55,094 nt of DNA, from the NCBI GenBank assembly GCA_900618795.1, contig UYJD01000002.1:2863358-2918451 (forward strand). The letters are read 5' to 3'. Position numbers and translations under genes: made by a program. The notes under the pieces are model-generated. The model searched no databases. It worked only from the letters and a program-made list of their open reading frames with translations, and was not told the origin of the DNA. Shown here piece by piece: positions 28,327 through 39,275 of this stretch (position 1 is its first letter; each line of letters starts with the position of its first letter). The DNA comes from Cyanodermella asteris (lineage: Eukaryota > Ascomycota > Lecanoromycetes > Ostropales > Stictidaceae).

Positions 28327-30867
28327 TCAGTCATGGAAGTTTCCCGCTCTCCCGATCAATGGTCCGTCTCCATTGGAGAAGCTGAGATTTCGCCCTTGCT
28401 GAACGTTATCAGTCTGCGACCTGCCGCCAAGATCGACCAGGGGCTTTCCCCAGTCCATTTCGCCTTTGCGCGCCTCAAGACTGGTCCGGCCGTCTTGAAG
28501 CGCCTGTTGTCTTTGACTGTACGTGCGGCCTAACAGGCCGCTAGGAGCAAAGGTTGGCTCTTCATTAGCTTCGAGTCTTGCCATGAGCGTCTGTGGAAAG
28601 CTACTAGGCGGCCCACCTCGACTCTTCTGTGGCTGTGATTGCTTTCTCTGAGTGCCAGCACGTGCGAGAGAACTTGGAGGCATTGGATCAGCGGAGAAAT
28701 CGTTCTTGCCGATGCGATTGATAAGGCCACCAAGATCGTAGCCGAGCGACTCCTTGGAGAACAAGTTGTTCTCTTCTTTGTCTTTGCGGGTGCTCGATAA
28801 AGACTTGAAGATGTCATCGCCGAGGCTGAGACCTGCATTCGGTCCCTGTTGGGCTGACTGGACCTTGTTCGCAGCAGCCAGCTCGCCGATTCCGCCCACG
28901 TTACCAAGGAAGCCAGCGTTGACCTCGGGCTCGACTTTCATAACTCTGCCCATACCCATCTTCTCAACGAGATACCAGCTTCGCCATGCTTGAACAGCAA
29001 CATACCATCGATCTGCCACTAGACGATCCTTGGTCGAAAACCAGTGCACAAAGTTCTCTCCGGTGATGAACATGCTGGGGCGGCCCTGGCTCTTGATCCC
29101 AAAGCAGATCTTCTTGGGGGACTTGATGCGCTTGGCCTGCGCGGCCGTGGGAATGTAGATGTCAAAGTCGCTGAGAGTGCATACAACACGACCATCCTTA
29201 CCGGCTTCGTCCTTGGCAACGATTACTTGCCCTCCGGCGCGTAGACTAACCACTCTCTTGTCCCAATGCCCGGGTCGCGAACTGTGGTGCATACGAAGTG
29301 AAACCGTGTCTCCAGGTTCATGTCGTGGGACGGACGATACGAAAAGATCGTTCTCGTCCATGCCCATAGTCACTGATGGCACGACCAGGAGCTTGTCTTG
29401 TCTGTCGCTATCCCATGAGTTGAGAATGTCTCGAACGTGTTCATAACGACGGAGTCGACGCTCGACACCTTGCGAGGCAAAACTCTCTAGCAATATGGCC
29501 GTTTCAGGGCTGATCTTCTCGTGGGGCATCTCCTTGGCTGCAGTGCGAATCAACGACTCAACAGTAGTGTCGTTGTTGACTGTCAAAATGGTGTTTGAGT
29601 CCTTGCAAGCCACGATGACACTGCGCTCGCCAGAATTGATGGCTGATCTGGGCGCGTCAAAGAAAGCTGGCCTCGGAGCAGCTTCGGCACTTTGACGAGT
29701 ACCGGAAGGTGATATTCCGTCTGAGATGGGCAGAGAAACAGGCTTCGAGATACTCTCTTTCCTCAGTTTGGGCGGTGACTGGTAAGGACGCGCCACTACC
29801 GCTGCATCGACTTGTCTCACAGGGAGATCGGATTCTGGCGCAGGAGGTGCAAGCACCTCTCGACGGCCACTCGATGCTGAGGAGTACTGATCTACCGAGC
29901 TACGTATGGGCATATCCGGCTGGTCGTGGTTGGAACGGCGAGACAGCAGCCTTCTGGAGGTCGTCGGCCTCACCAACTTCTTGCGTTCGGCAAATTGCTT
30001 CTTCGCGTCCTTGACTTTCTGTTGGACCAGACGTTGCTCCTCAGCCTTACGCGCGGCTTCCTCTTGAGCCTTACTTTCCGCCTCTTGCTCAGCCTGTCGC
30101 GCCTCTTCGGCTTGTCTTTCGGCCTCTTCCGCAGCCCGGCGCTTAATCTCTTTTTCCTGCCGCTGGCGCTCCTTGATCTTTCGATTGTGCTCATTCTGCA
30201 GATCGGATAGTATGGTAGGATCGGTCCATTTCTGCTCCGGAGTCGGTTCGAGTTGTTGCTGTGGTATAGCGTAAAGCTGCCCTTGCTGATAGCCCTCGTG
30301 GTATGGATTGAAGGCCGGTGGGGCGCCCCTCGCGAGCGTGCTCTGATGGCTATAGCCATTGCTCGACGCGGTCAACTGCCTATGCATTTTCGGCGGAGAC
30401 TGCAGAGCGGATCTGACTGCAGACGAGCTGGGAGGCGTACTCTGTTGTCTGCGACCTCCTGTGTCTGTCCTTGCTCTTGCTCTCGCAGAGGCTTTCTGCG
30501 CGGGATCGCTCGTGTCGGGGGCGCTCATGTCGCGTCTGGGCCGCGAGAAGTTTCGCGTATTGACACCAGCGTTTGCATTGTTTCCTCCCGAGATCATCTC
30601 CTGGTTAGAGGTACACGCGAGGGGTACATGAGGCATGGCGGACGGGTATTGGTCCTGCTCCTGGACTCCGCCGGTAGCTGCCCTCGCCCTACCCTTGTAG
30701 CGGGACATGGATCTCTGAACACCGACATTCTGTTTCTGGGGGATTTGGCCCTGCGCTGAAGGTGTTACAAAAGGTTGATCTGGTTGTTTCTGAGCCTGGC
30801 GCACGCTCTTGTATCGTTTCAGGCTCTGTTGCGACTGGGAAATCACGGCGGGGGCCGACTCCGACAT
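28327..30867 (-). CDS. RA-PH domain adaptor with coiled coil (MRL-like architecture)
   Basis: This is a single-exon gene of 846 residues from MSESAPAVISQSQQ. The frame is open nine codons further up, but without an ATG. Residues 1-215 are disordered, Ser/Gln/Arg-rich. About 225-300 form a highly charged helix rich in Glu, Arg and Ala (EKEIKRRAAEEAERQAEEAR), a coiled coil or single alpha-helix. About 415-497 resemble a Ras-association/ubiquitin-like domain (VIVACKDSNTILTVNNDTTV, RRYEHVRDILNSW). About 520-632 form a PH domain, ending DRWYVAVQAWRSWYLVEKM with the typical C-terminal Trp helix. The last 210 residues are disordered. The RA-then-PH order is that of the animal MRL proteins (RIAM, lamellipodin) and of fungal cortical proteins. 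Likely role: a small-GTPase effector at the plasma membrane linked to polarity or actin (inference from the architecture). Confidence 0.8.
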   Translation of the reverse strand: MSESAPAVISQSQQSLKRYKSVRQAQKQPDQPFVTPSAQGQIPQKQNVGVQRSMSRYKGRARAATGGVQEQDQYPSAMPHVPLACTSNQEMISGGNNANAGVNTRNFSRPRRDMSAPDTSDPAQKASARARARTDTGGRRQQSTPPSSSAVRSALQSPPKMHRQLTASSNGYSHQSTLARGAPPAFNPYHEGYQQGQLYAIPQQQLEPTPEQKWTDPTILSDLQNEHNRKIKERQRQEKEIKRRAAEEAERQAEEARQAEQEAESKAQEEAARKAEEQRLVQQKVKDAKKQFAERKKLVRPTTSRRLLSRRSNHDQPDMPIRSSVDQYSSASSGRREVLAPPAPESDLPVRQVDAAVVARPYQSPPKLRKESISKPVSLPISDGISPSGTRQSAEAAPRPAFFDAPRSAINSGERSVIVACKDSNTILTVNNDTTVESLIRTAAKEMPHEKISPETAILLESFASQGVERRLRRYEHVRDILNSWDSDRQDKLLVVPSVTMGMDENDLFVSSVPRHEPGDTVSLRMHHSSRPGHWDKRVVSLRAGGQVIVAKDEAGKDGRVVCTLSDFDIYIPTAAQAKRIKSPKKICFGIKSQGRPSMFITGENFVHWFSTKDRLVADRWYVAVQAWRSWYLVEKMGMGRVMKVEPEVNAGFLGNVGGIGELAAANKVQSAQQGPNAGLSLGDDIFKSLSSTRKDKEENNLFSKESLGYDLGGLINRIGKNDFSADPMPPSSLARAGTQRKQSQPQKSRGGPPSSFPQTLMARLEANEEPTFAPSGLLGRTYSQRQQALQDGRTSLEARKGEMDWGKPLVDLGGRSQTDNVQQGRNLSFSNGDGPLIGRAGNFHD

Positions 30868-31235
30868 GGTGGGATATATTGTCGCACACTGCAATCACGG
30901 CGATGGGCGACGAGAGGGAGGAGAGAAGGAAATTGGCAACGAGATGGCATCCCAGGCAGTATGTAGAGGCGCATGGCAGAGGCGCTGCAGGCGAGTCTGA
31001 GTCTGATGGCGGCCAGCGCTTCGAAGTCAAAGCCGTCGGAAGTCGGAAGCAGTTTGCCAGCTCCGCTCCATTAATTAATTGGGCCAGGCGCCCAATCTCG
31101 CGTCCTTTGTGGCCTGACGACGCCCGATCGTGACCTGCTACTGGCAGCATGTCGTCCTATAGTTCATGTGTGACGACGGGCATGAGTCGCCAGAGCGTCT
31201 ATACGATGCTCGTGCTGCAGACTCGCATCTTCCCA

Positions 31236-31481
31236 TCACACACATGCATTAGACGTGTTCGTGTCTCGGACGTGTCTGCGCCAGGAAAGTCCCATTGAAA
31301 CCTCCGCATATTCCGCCGTGGATAAGTTCTCGAATCCTGCGAAGACTCGGCATACTTCACGTCTAATGATGCTCATCGTCGCTGCGCTCTCTTCAAGAGC
31401 AGAGCCAAGGTGATTGGCGATCTCTGTCAACTCAGATAGTGACAGATCACCTCTCTGTTCCTCGAGGTTGCTGCACGACAT
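31236..31481 (-). CDS. possible small protein, 81 residues, unknown
   Basis: The frame starts with an ATG (MSCSNLEEQRGDLSLSELTE) and encodes 81 residues with a helical, amphipathic middle (ELTEIANHLGSALEESAATM). The composition looks protein-like, but third positions lack the C-bias of real neighbours, there is no known domain, and a chance open frame of this size is common. I keep it as a weak candidate only. Confidence 0.2.
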   Translation of the reverse strand: MSCSNLEEQRGDLSLSELTEIANHLGSALEESAATMSIIRREVCRVFAGFENLSTAEYAEVSMGLSWRRHVRDTNTSNACV

Positions 31482-31997
31482 CGAAGTCTAAAGACTCTCA
31501 GCCGTGGTCTGCCGGAACCTTAATTTCACATTCCCAGACTGCAAACCCTCTCACAGTCTGCTGGACCTGTCTGGGCGTTGTTAGAAGGCGCGTTGCTTGT
31601 GGGCACGTGACCTCACAGTATTTAGCTCTTTACGAGCTTAGCTTTACTCTTTTCGAATTCATCATCCTTGAAACCGCCTACGATAAGGCCTGTTTGATCA
31701 CTTGTTTGTTCTCTCGATTGGCTGTTTGAGCCTCACCGAAGCGCCCTTTTCAGACCTTACGGTTCGTGACCCTCCGATAAACGGAGGCTTATTAGCGTTG
31801 TGGGCCAGTATCGCGGCTGCTGCATGGCGCGTTGCGCGAATGTGGATCTCGCAAATGACAACCCATCACTGCCTACAATTGAATGGTCCTTGAGAGTCCA
31901 TGAGCATTGATGGCGGATGAGTAAAAGTCGTTGCGCAAGTCCTAATGATACTACCCACACTTTTACCTCCCTATCAGTCTCGATAGACACCATTATA

Positions 31998-32039
31998 GGT
32001 ACCTCGAGGCATTGAGGTTAGCGGACTTCGCGAGGTACC
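31998..32039. repeat. inverted repeat GGTACCTCG...CGAGGTACC
   Basis: Two perfect 9-bp arms (31998-32006 and 32031-32039) are separated by 24 bases. They could form a small hairpin about 150 bp past the FGAM synthase stop codon. It may be a chance structure or part of the 3' end. Confidence 0.55.
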
Positions 32040-32182
32040 ATTCCAAGTCGGTAATTATGCCGTTGCTGGAGGACGCTTAAAGGTACACTCATATGTATAT
32101 GCGCCGCGACTTTGAGCTACTCGCCTTGCATTGTCGCCGAGCATTGTTGCCCTCTCAGATGTTTTCTCGGTCAGACACCATC

Positions 32183-35100
32183 TCAGCCGCACCATCTTCG
32201 CGCACTCTGGAATAGGCGAAGCCAAGGTCCTGCTTCCGCCCATTCATCCCGCTTAGATGGTGGTATCCAACTACCGATGCCACCCAGAACTGTACGTTCC
32301 GGATGCGGCATCATGGCCAACACACGTCCATCTTCGCTCCTCACACCAGCTATTCCCTCTGGGCTACCATTGGGATTCAACGGATACTGCATCGTTGGCT
32401 TCTTCGACCGGTTGTCGACGTATTGTACCTGAAACGGGTTAGCTGTGGACAAGACCAGCGAGCAAAAGAAGAAGAAAAACATACCGTGACAAGCCCAGCC
32501 TCGATCAGCCTCTTTGCTGCGTTATTTGGCTGATCGCCTGCGCGACCACTGGTTCTCGTGTCGAACGTAGCCCTGCCTTCGCCATGAGCAACGGCGACGG
32601 GAAGGGAGCCGCCTGCTAGACCTTCCATAAACACACTGGGGCTGCGGCCTTGTGGTGTGTCCGCAAGCTTTACCATCGAGACTCTGGCTTCGTACTGTTC
32701 GCTGATGTTTCGCTCAAAGGTCGGCCATCTCTCTGCACCGGGGATGAGCTCCTTCAGTCGACTAAGGAACTGACAGCCATTGCAAACACCTAGGGTGAAG
32801 GTGTTTGGGCGATCGAAGAAAGTCTTGAACTCGTCCCGAACCTTGGAATGGAACAGCACGCTCTTCGCCCAGCCCTGGCCAGCTCCGAGCACGTCTCCGT
32901 AGCTGAATCCGCCACATGCCGCAAGCCCCTGGAAAGAGGCCAGGCTGACACGTTCGCTGATGATGTCGCTCATGTGTACGTCAACGGCGCTGAACCCTGC
33001 GGACATGAAGGCAAAGGCCATCTCAGCATGACCGTTGACACCTTGCTCGCGTAGGATTGCGACTCTCGGCTTGTTGGTCAAATTCAGGTTATTCAGAAGG
33101 CTGGAAACTGAGCCCATGAGTGTGCCTACTGGCAACGTCAGTATGTTGTACGAGAGACCTGGATCATGGTCGTCGCTAATGGCGTCAAATTCCTGCTTCG
33201 CGCAGTTGGCGTTGTCGCGCAATTTCTGCATGTGGTACGACGTGCTTGCCCATCGAGTCTGTAGACTTGCTCTTTGGCTACTATAGATTGGTTCGGCTCC
33301 AAGGTTGGTATGGTAAATCTTGATATGTTGCTTACGATGGGATGCAACACGGCCAATGGTCGTTATCAGGCCCTTTGGCGGACCACACGTAGCGAAGCAG
33401 CGTTTGAAGTTAGTTTCATCGGACTTTCGAACCTGGAACACGGCACCGAGCTCTTCGTTGAACAATGTTTCGATGATCGCTTTTGTGCTGGAGGACAGTG
33501 TCAAATTGTCCAGCATCACTTCAATTCCTGCTCGGCCAGCAGCCGACATCTCCATCAAAGTCGTGAATAGTCCTCCATCCGAGCGGTCGTGGTATGCCAG
33601 CACGATTCCTGCATCTTGAAGCTGCTCCATTGCATCGAAGTAGTCTCGGATCAGATCAACCTGGCGCACATCGGGTGCTTCGTGCCCAACTTCACCGAAC
33701 ACTTGAGCAAGAGCAGAGCCTCCCATTGCCCGTTTGCCTTTGGCAAGATCGACAAACATGAGAACAGTATCTTCGCCAACATCATCTGGGTGCTGCAACT
33801 GTGGTGTCCATGTTTTCTTGATATCTCTGACCGGAGCAAATGCAGAGATGATGACCGACAAAGGTGCTGTAACCTCCTTCTTTTCCTTGGACTTTGGATC
33901 TTGCCATTTCATCTTCATAGACATGGAATCTTTGCCGACAGGGATGCTAAGTCCCAGGGCTGGGCACAGCTCCATACCGATGGCGTGGACCGCCTCGTAG
34001 AGGGCGGCACCTTCGCCAGGGTGACTACTGGCCGACATCCAATTGGCCGAAAGGCGGATTTTCGACATTCTCTTCTCGCCGTTGTCGTTGTCTGGTTCGA
34101 TGTCCGCTGCGACAAGGTTCATGAGGGATTCAGCCACAGCCATGCGAGCGGACGCCGCAGGATTGATGAGAGCTAATGTCGGCTTCTCGCCCATGGCCAT
34201 CGCCTCACCGGTCTTGATGCCTGGGGTCAGAGAAGTAGCTGTCACAGAGACATCCGCAACTGGAATCTGCCAAGGTCCAACCATCTGATCTCTTGCGGTC
34301 AAACCACCGACCGTTCGATCGCCAATGGTGATTAAAAACGATTTCGATCCAACGGCAGGTAAGGCCAATACACGCCAAACAGCCTCCTCAATGACGGAGG
34401 TCAAATCACTCAAATTCGGTGACAAGTATTTAGCAAGAGTGCTATCAAACGGGCGAAGTTGAGGCTTTCGAGAGACGACATCCTTCTTCATCTTCGGAGG
34501 CTTACCAAACAAGGTTTCCATGGGAAGGTTGATAGGCTCCGATCGTGAGGGGAATTGAGAATCTGTGAGGACAAGGACTTGTTGCTCCTTTCGAAGCGTT
34601 TGACCAACTAGTGAATAGCCGCACCTTTCTCTCTCGGCGATCTTCTTGAAAAGATCAAGACCAGATCTGGCCACAATGAGGACATATCTCTCCTGTGCTT
34701 CGCAGCACCAAATCTCCATGGGGCTCATGCTGGGGTCTGCATTGTCGACTTTTCTGAGCTCAAACTGGGCGCCATAGCCAGCGTCGTGAACAAGCTCGGG
34801 AAGTGCATTCGATAGACCCCCAGCTCCTACATCATGGATGAACTTGATGGGTGAATTAGGGCCCATGGCAGTGCAGGTATTGATGACTTCTTGGGCTCTT
34901 CGCTGCACCTCCGCGTTGCCACGCTGCACACTAGCAAAGTCAAGATCTGCAGAGCCTTCGCCGGAGGAGATGCTCGAGGCGGCACCACCACCAAGACCAA
35001 TAAGCATTGCTGGACCACCAATGACTACGGCTTCATCGCCGGGCGCGACCAATTCTGGTCTTTTCAGTGCCATCTCAGGTCTGACTGTACCAACTCCACC

Positions 35101-36420
35101 TGCGATCATGATCGGTTTGTGATAGCCTCTGACTTCCGACGTCCCTTGCTCATCGATAGGAACTTTAAGCGTCAGGGTCCGGAAATACCCAGTTGTGCAC
35201 GGCCGTCCAAACTCGTTGTTGAAGCTTGCACTGCCCAATGGCGCTTCAAGCATGATATCCTTGCTACTGGCAATGTGATCAGGCTTTCCTATGTCTAGCT
35301 CCCATGGTTGCTTAAAATCTGGAAGCAGCATGTCGCTGACAGTGAAACCGCACATTCCAGCCTTTGGCTTTGAACCCCTTCCGGTGGCACCTTCATCTCT
35401 GATCTCACCACCTGAGCCGGTTGCAGCACCTGGGAATGGTGATACAGCAGTCGGATGATTGTGCGTCTCAACCTTGGCTAGGTAGTGCACATTCTCACTG
35501 GTCTGAGTCCATTCACCCGTGCTGTAATCTGGCGCCAAGTGTGTTCCAGATGGGCCCTCTAGAACGGCTGCATTATCGCTGTATGCGCTGACCACGTTTT
35601 TCGGATTGACTTGATGGGTGTTTCGAATCATGCCGAAAAGACTGTGCGGCATATCTTTACCATCGATAGTCCATGAAGCATTGAACTGCTTGTGTCGACA
35701 GTGCTCCGAGTTGACTTGTGCGAACATGAACAGCTCAACGTCGGTTGGATTCCGCTCGAGGGAGCCTGGACTGGTATACCTCTCAACGAGGTACTGCATC
35801 TCATCTTCGCTCAGAGCTAGACCTAATTCCTTGTTCGCAGCTTGCAGTCTTTGCAGCGGATTGGCCCCAGAGCCGGGAAGCTCCACTTCTCGTAGCTCCT
35901 TGGGCGCCTGCTGCTCAAACATGAACGCCAAATCAGGCTGGTGCTCGCTGATTTCTTGCGTCATTCTATCGTACAGAGAGTGCAGGTGAGCCTTTGGCAA
36001 GTTGCCGGTCGGATTATTTTCGTAGGTGATGGTGTAGATTACGCCGCGTTCGATCCTCTTGACAAGTTGAGCACTGTTGCTTTGCTTCATGCCACAAACA
36101 TGGGCAATGCTGGTGGCTTTGGAACTCCATGGCGAAATGGTGCCTCGTCGCGGGAAAACAAAGTAGTCTCGTCTGAAACCATTGGGCTGATTGGCTACGT
36201 CTTGTGATGCAGGTTCGGGCACGTCTTGATATGTGAGTAACTGCTCAAGGTTGACTTGGGCCTCGCCGCTGAGTTCCGAACTAAGGCAGACATAGTGTTC
36301 GTATCGCGCGGTGACGTCCAAGATACCAGCATCGCGGAAGGATTTAGTCTGCCGAAGATTTTGTCTTCGGAAAACCGAGAGGGCTGACGAGCCTGGATAC
36401 GTGAGAAAGAGATTAGCCAT
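32183..36420 (-). CDS. ADE6: phosphoribosylformylglycinamidine (FGAM) synthase
   Basis: The gene has two exons on the minus strand, 36420-32485 and 32428-32183. The 56-bp intron starts GTATGT, has a GCTAAC branch site and ends TTTCAG. The join reads [19 protein letters not shown], giving 1393 residues. The start [15 protein letters not shown] matches the family; the frame is open 60 codons further up, but without an ATG. Order: N-terminal FGAR-AT domain; linker with [19 protein letters not shown]; two AIRS/PurM-type ATP-binding halves ([32 protein letters not shown]); C-terminal class I glutaminase. GVCNGCQ holds the catalytic Cys, and MMPHPER the His-Glu pair, encoded in the short last exon. 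Reaction: FGAR + Gln + ATP to FGAM + Glu, the fourth step of de novo purine synthesis, in the cytosol. The gene shares a 652-bp divergent promoter with APC6. Confidence 0.96.
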
Positions 36421-37072
36421 CTGGGCTGCAGCAACACCTTCGCAATCCCAGGACGCGTCTATGAGCTCAACCTGACCTGCAACATCTGGTGTTGCAACTG
36501 AATTTTGACTGGGACGATCGTGCGCTCGATCGACTTGGTGTGAGCTTAGGACAATCGGCGCTTTGATTGTTGTCGCCGCTGTGAGGAGGGGGTGGAGCAA
36601 AATCGTTCCTGCGGCTCAAAACTTTTTTTTTCTCTGGATACATTCGTGGTAGATTTGACTACTGCGACGGATCGAACCGACACCCAAGCCAAATCTTGCA
36701 ATATGCAGCTAATCACGAAGAGCCCCTAAGCTGGCTGACCTCTCACAGACCATGCGTTCAACCTCTGTTCATCAGTACTTAACAAGATCTGGTGGCATGA
36801 GTGGGATGTGAAGATCATCTTCCTTATCGATATGAATCTAATCGCCGGAATCGCCGGCTCAAAGTAAATAAATGAATTGCCGAAGCTGATTCGATTTGGC
36901 GCCCGCAACGAGCAGTCACGCCTCATTATATCAGTCCGCATGCGTGAATAACACCCAGTTGCAGCTTTTGATCGTCTCCTCGGCGCCCGTGTCGCCCTCA
37001 AAATTTTCCTTCCTATGCGCAGTCCCAGAAACTTGCACGCTCTGGTCATGCTGCATTGGCAACACGATCACG
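36421..37072. promoter_or_regulatory. divergent promoter region, FGAM synthase / APC6
   Basis: 652 bp separate the two start codons. A T-run lies at about 36622-36630, close to the FGAM synthase start. The FGAM synthase frame stays open for 60 codons into this region without an ATG. No specific factor sites were identified with confidence; a purine-repression site for a Bas1/Pho2-like regulator was not recognised. Confidence 0.5.
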
Positions 37073-39019
37073 ATGGAGAAGCTGCTTCGGGAATGGCGGC
37101 AAGACGCCATCAACAAGCACCAATATGAGTCTGCGATCTTCATGGGCGATAAGCTACTCGCACTCACAAGTAAGTCCCCTGCGCATGAGGGTGGATGATT
37201 GCCGCTGACATGCTCAGATGATCCCAAGGACGCCTTCTGGCTGGCCCAGGTTCACTTTTCCAATGGCAACTTTACTCGAGCTCAAAGCTTCTTAACCCAG
37301 CACGGTCTCATCGAACACAGTCCGTCTTGCAAGTACTTGGCAGCACATTGCTACATCAAACAATCGAAGTATGAAGATGCTTTGAACCTTCTCGGCGAAA
37401 AGAATCCCGCACACCTCATTGCCACCAGTAAGGCGCGGCGGAAGCTTCACCACAGGGTGGGATCGGTTCAGAATGGCACCGCAAAAGCAGGGAAGGTTGT
37501 GAGAGACCGGATAGAACAGAGCGAAGAGAGGGAAAAAGAAGACGCATCCGACATCAAGTTCGAAGCAGCGATGTGTCACTTGAGAGGTATCTGCTTCGCG
37601 CATCAAAATGCCTTTGACAGGGCCAAAGAGTGCTACAAAGATGCCGTGCGCATCGATGTCCAGTGCTTTGAGGCATTCGATCAATTGATGAAGAACTCAC
37701 TCATGTCACCAGACGAGGAATGGGCGTTTCTGGAATCTCTCGACTTTGATAGCATTCCCATGGAAGCTGCGGACGCGTCGACCACGCAAGAAGCTGCGCA
37801 ATTTGTGAAGATGCTGTACACGACTCGGCTCAGTCGATACAAGAATTCGGAGGAATTTATGAACGCCAGCGAAACCCTGAGCACACACTATGGTCTGGCC
37901 GACAATCACGATATTCTTTTGGCAAAGGCCGATCTTCTTTTCACACAATGTCGTTTCGCCGAGGCTTTGGCCATTACTACTTCGATTCTTGACACCGATG
38001 ATTACAACTTTGCCATCTACCCCTTACATGTTGCCTGCCTCTCCGAGCTGCAACAAATTAATCGCCTCTTCCTCTTGTCTCATAAACTTGCGGACTTGCA
38101 TCCCCAGGAGCCTGCCACCTGGCTAGCTGTGGCGGTTTACTACCTTGCCACGGATCGCATAGCTGAAGCACGCAGATTTTTCAGCAAGGCGAGCCAGATG
38201 AACTCCCAGTTTGGACCTGCATGGATCGGATTTGCACATACATTTGCGGCAGAAGGCGAGCACGACCAGGCAATTTCAGCATACAGTGCAGCGGTCCGAT
38301 TATTTCCCGGCACGCATCTGCCGCCGTTGTTCCTGGGCATGCAGCATCTCCAACTAAACAACCTAACATTAGCGCAAGAATTTTTGAAGGAAGCCTACAA
38401 GCTTTGCCAAATCGACCCGTTGGTCCTGAATGAACTCGGGATCTGCTACTACCACATGGACAATCTCGAAAGCGCCGCACACTTCTTCGCCGTTGCTCTG
38501 AAACAGGCCGAGGAAGCTGGTGCGGATCCAAAAGCTTGGATGGCAACTCGCGCAAACCTTGGGCACACATATCGCAGGCAGAACATGTGGTATGAGGCGT
38601 TGGAGCAGTTCAACATTGTGCTTCGAACAGCTGGGAAGGATGCAGCCATGTTTACCGCAAAGGGGCTTGTTCTACTTGAACAGCAGCGTCCACGCGAGGC
38701 GGTCGTGGCTTTTCACGACGCTTTAGGGGTGCAGCCGCAGGATCCAATGGCCACCGACTTGTTGCAGAGAGCCCTCGACGAGATGAGCCACACGGAGCCT
38801 GACAGGCCTGCCGAAACCGAACACACGGTGGATGCGCTATTTGACAGAACCATCACTAGATTGAGAGATGGACGGCAAGATGCACTGAACCGAATGCGCC
38901 GGCGACGGATTGACCAAGGTGGGCATGATATCCCGAGTGATGGCAAAGGCAAAGGTCGGCAGTCAAATGCGCGTCAAAGTGCGGTGAGCATGATGATTAG
39001 CGATGATGATGATGAATGA
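37073..39019 (+). CDS. CDC16: anaphase-promoting complex subunit 6 (Cdc16/Cut9)
   Basis: The gene has two exons, 37073-37169 and 37218-39019. The 48-bp intron starts GTAAGT, has a GCTGAC branch site and ends CTCAG. The join reads LLALTNDPKDAFWLAQ, giving 632 residues. The start MEKLLREWRQDAINKHQYES resembles fungal Cut9/Cdc16. The protein is a ladder of TPRs. Examples are FWLAQVHFSNGNFTRAQSFL, PAWIGFAHTFAAEGEHDQAI, NELGICYYHMDNLESAAHFF and WYEALEQFNIVLRTAGKDAA. The tail is basic then acidic, ending in SDDDDE. Known role: Cdc16 forms a TPR lobe dimer of the APC/C E3 ligase that targets cyclin B and securin; its first residues are N-acetylated and bound by Apc12/Hcn1. The next gene, on the opposite strand, is another TPR subunit of the same complex, 256 bp from this stop codon. 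Confidence 0.93.
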
Positions 39020-39275
39020 GACACGGAAGTATAGTAAGTAATGAACATCGGCTTGAACAATTGAGGCCTCTCACATTTCGTTCCATTCATGCGTTGCAGT
39101 AAAAGGCGACAGCATCCGTGACAACTGTCAACGACATATTCTTGTACCATTTGTGGTCGACGTAGCTCTCTATCAAGCAACAGCTGGGAGATCACCGGCC
39201 TCGTGTTATCGTAATATCGTCACATCATACAAGTCTGAGATCGTACGCGTCCAAAGGCCTGTCATGAATAGTGTG

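Larger units (their letters stand above)
30868..32182. other. 1.3-kb intergenic region with one short low-confidence ORF and an inverted repeat
   Basis: The region lies upstream of the RA-PH gene and downstream of the FGAM synthase gene. The first 300 bp are rich in GA/CT runs and probably hold the RA-PH promoter and 5' UTR. A short ATG-started frame (31236-31481, minus) and a perfect 9-bp inverted repeat (31998-32039) are listed separately. No other gene was recognised. Confidence 0.4.

Noticed and set aside
36421-36600. 60-codon N-terminal extension of FGAM synthase
   Set aside because: No ATG in the extension; the ATG at 36420 gives the family-like start.
36660-36720. GGTTCGATCC on the minus strand near 36670-36680, another possible tRNA B-box
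   Set aside because: No paired T stem or other tRNA arms around it; it lies in the FGAM synthase upstream region.
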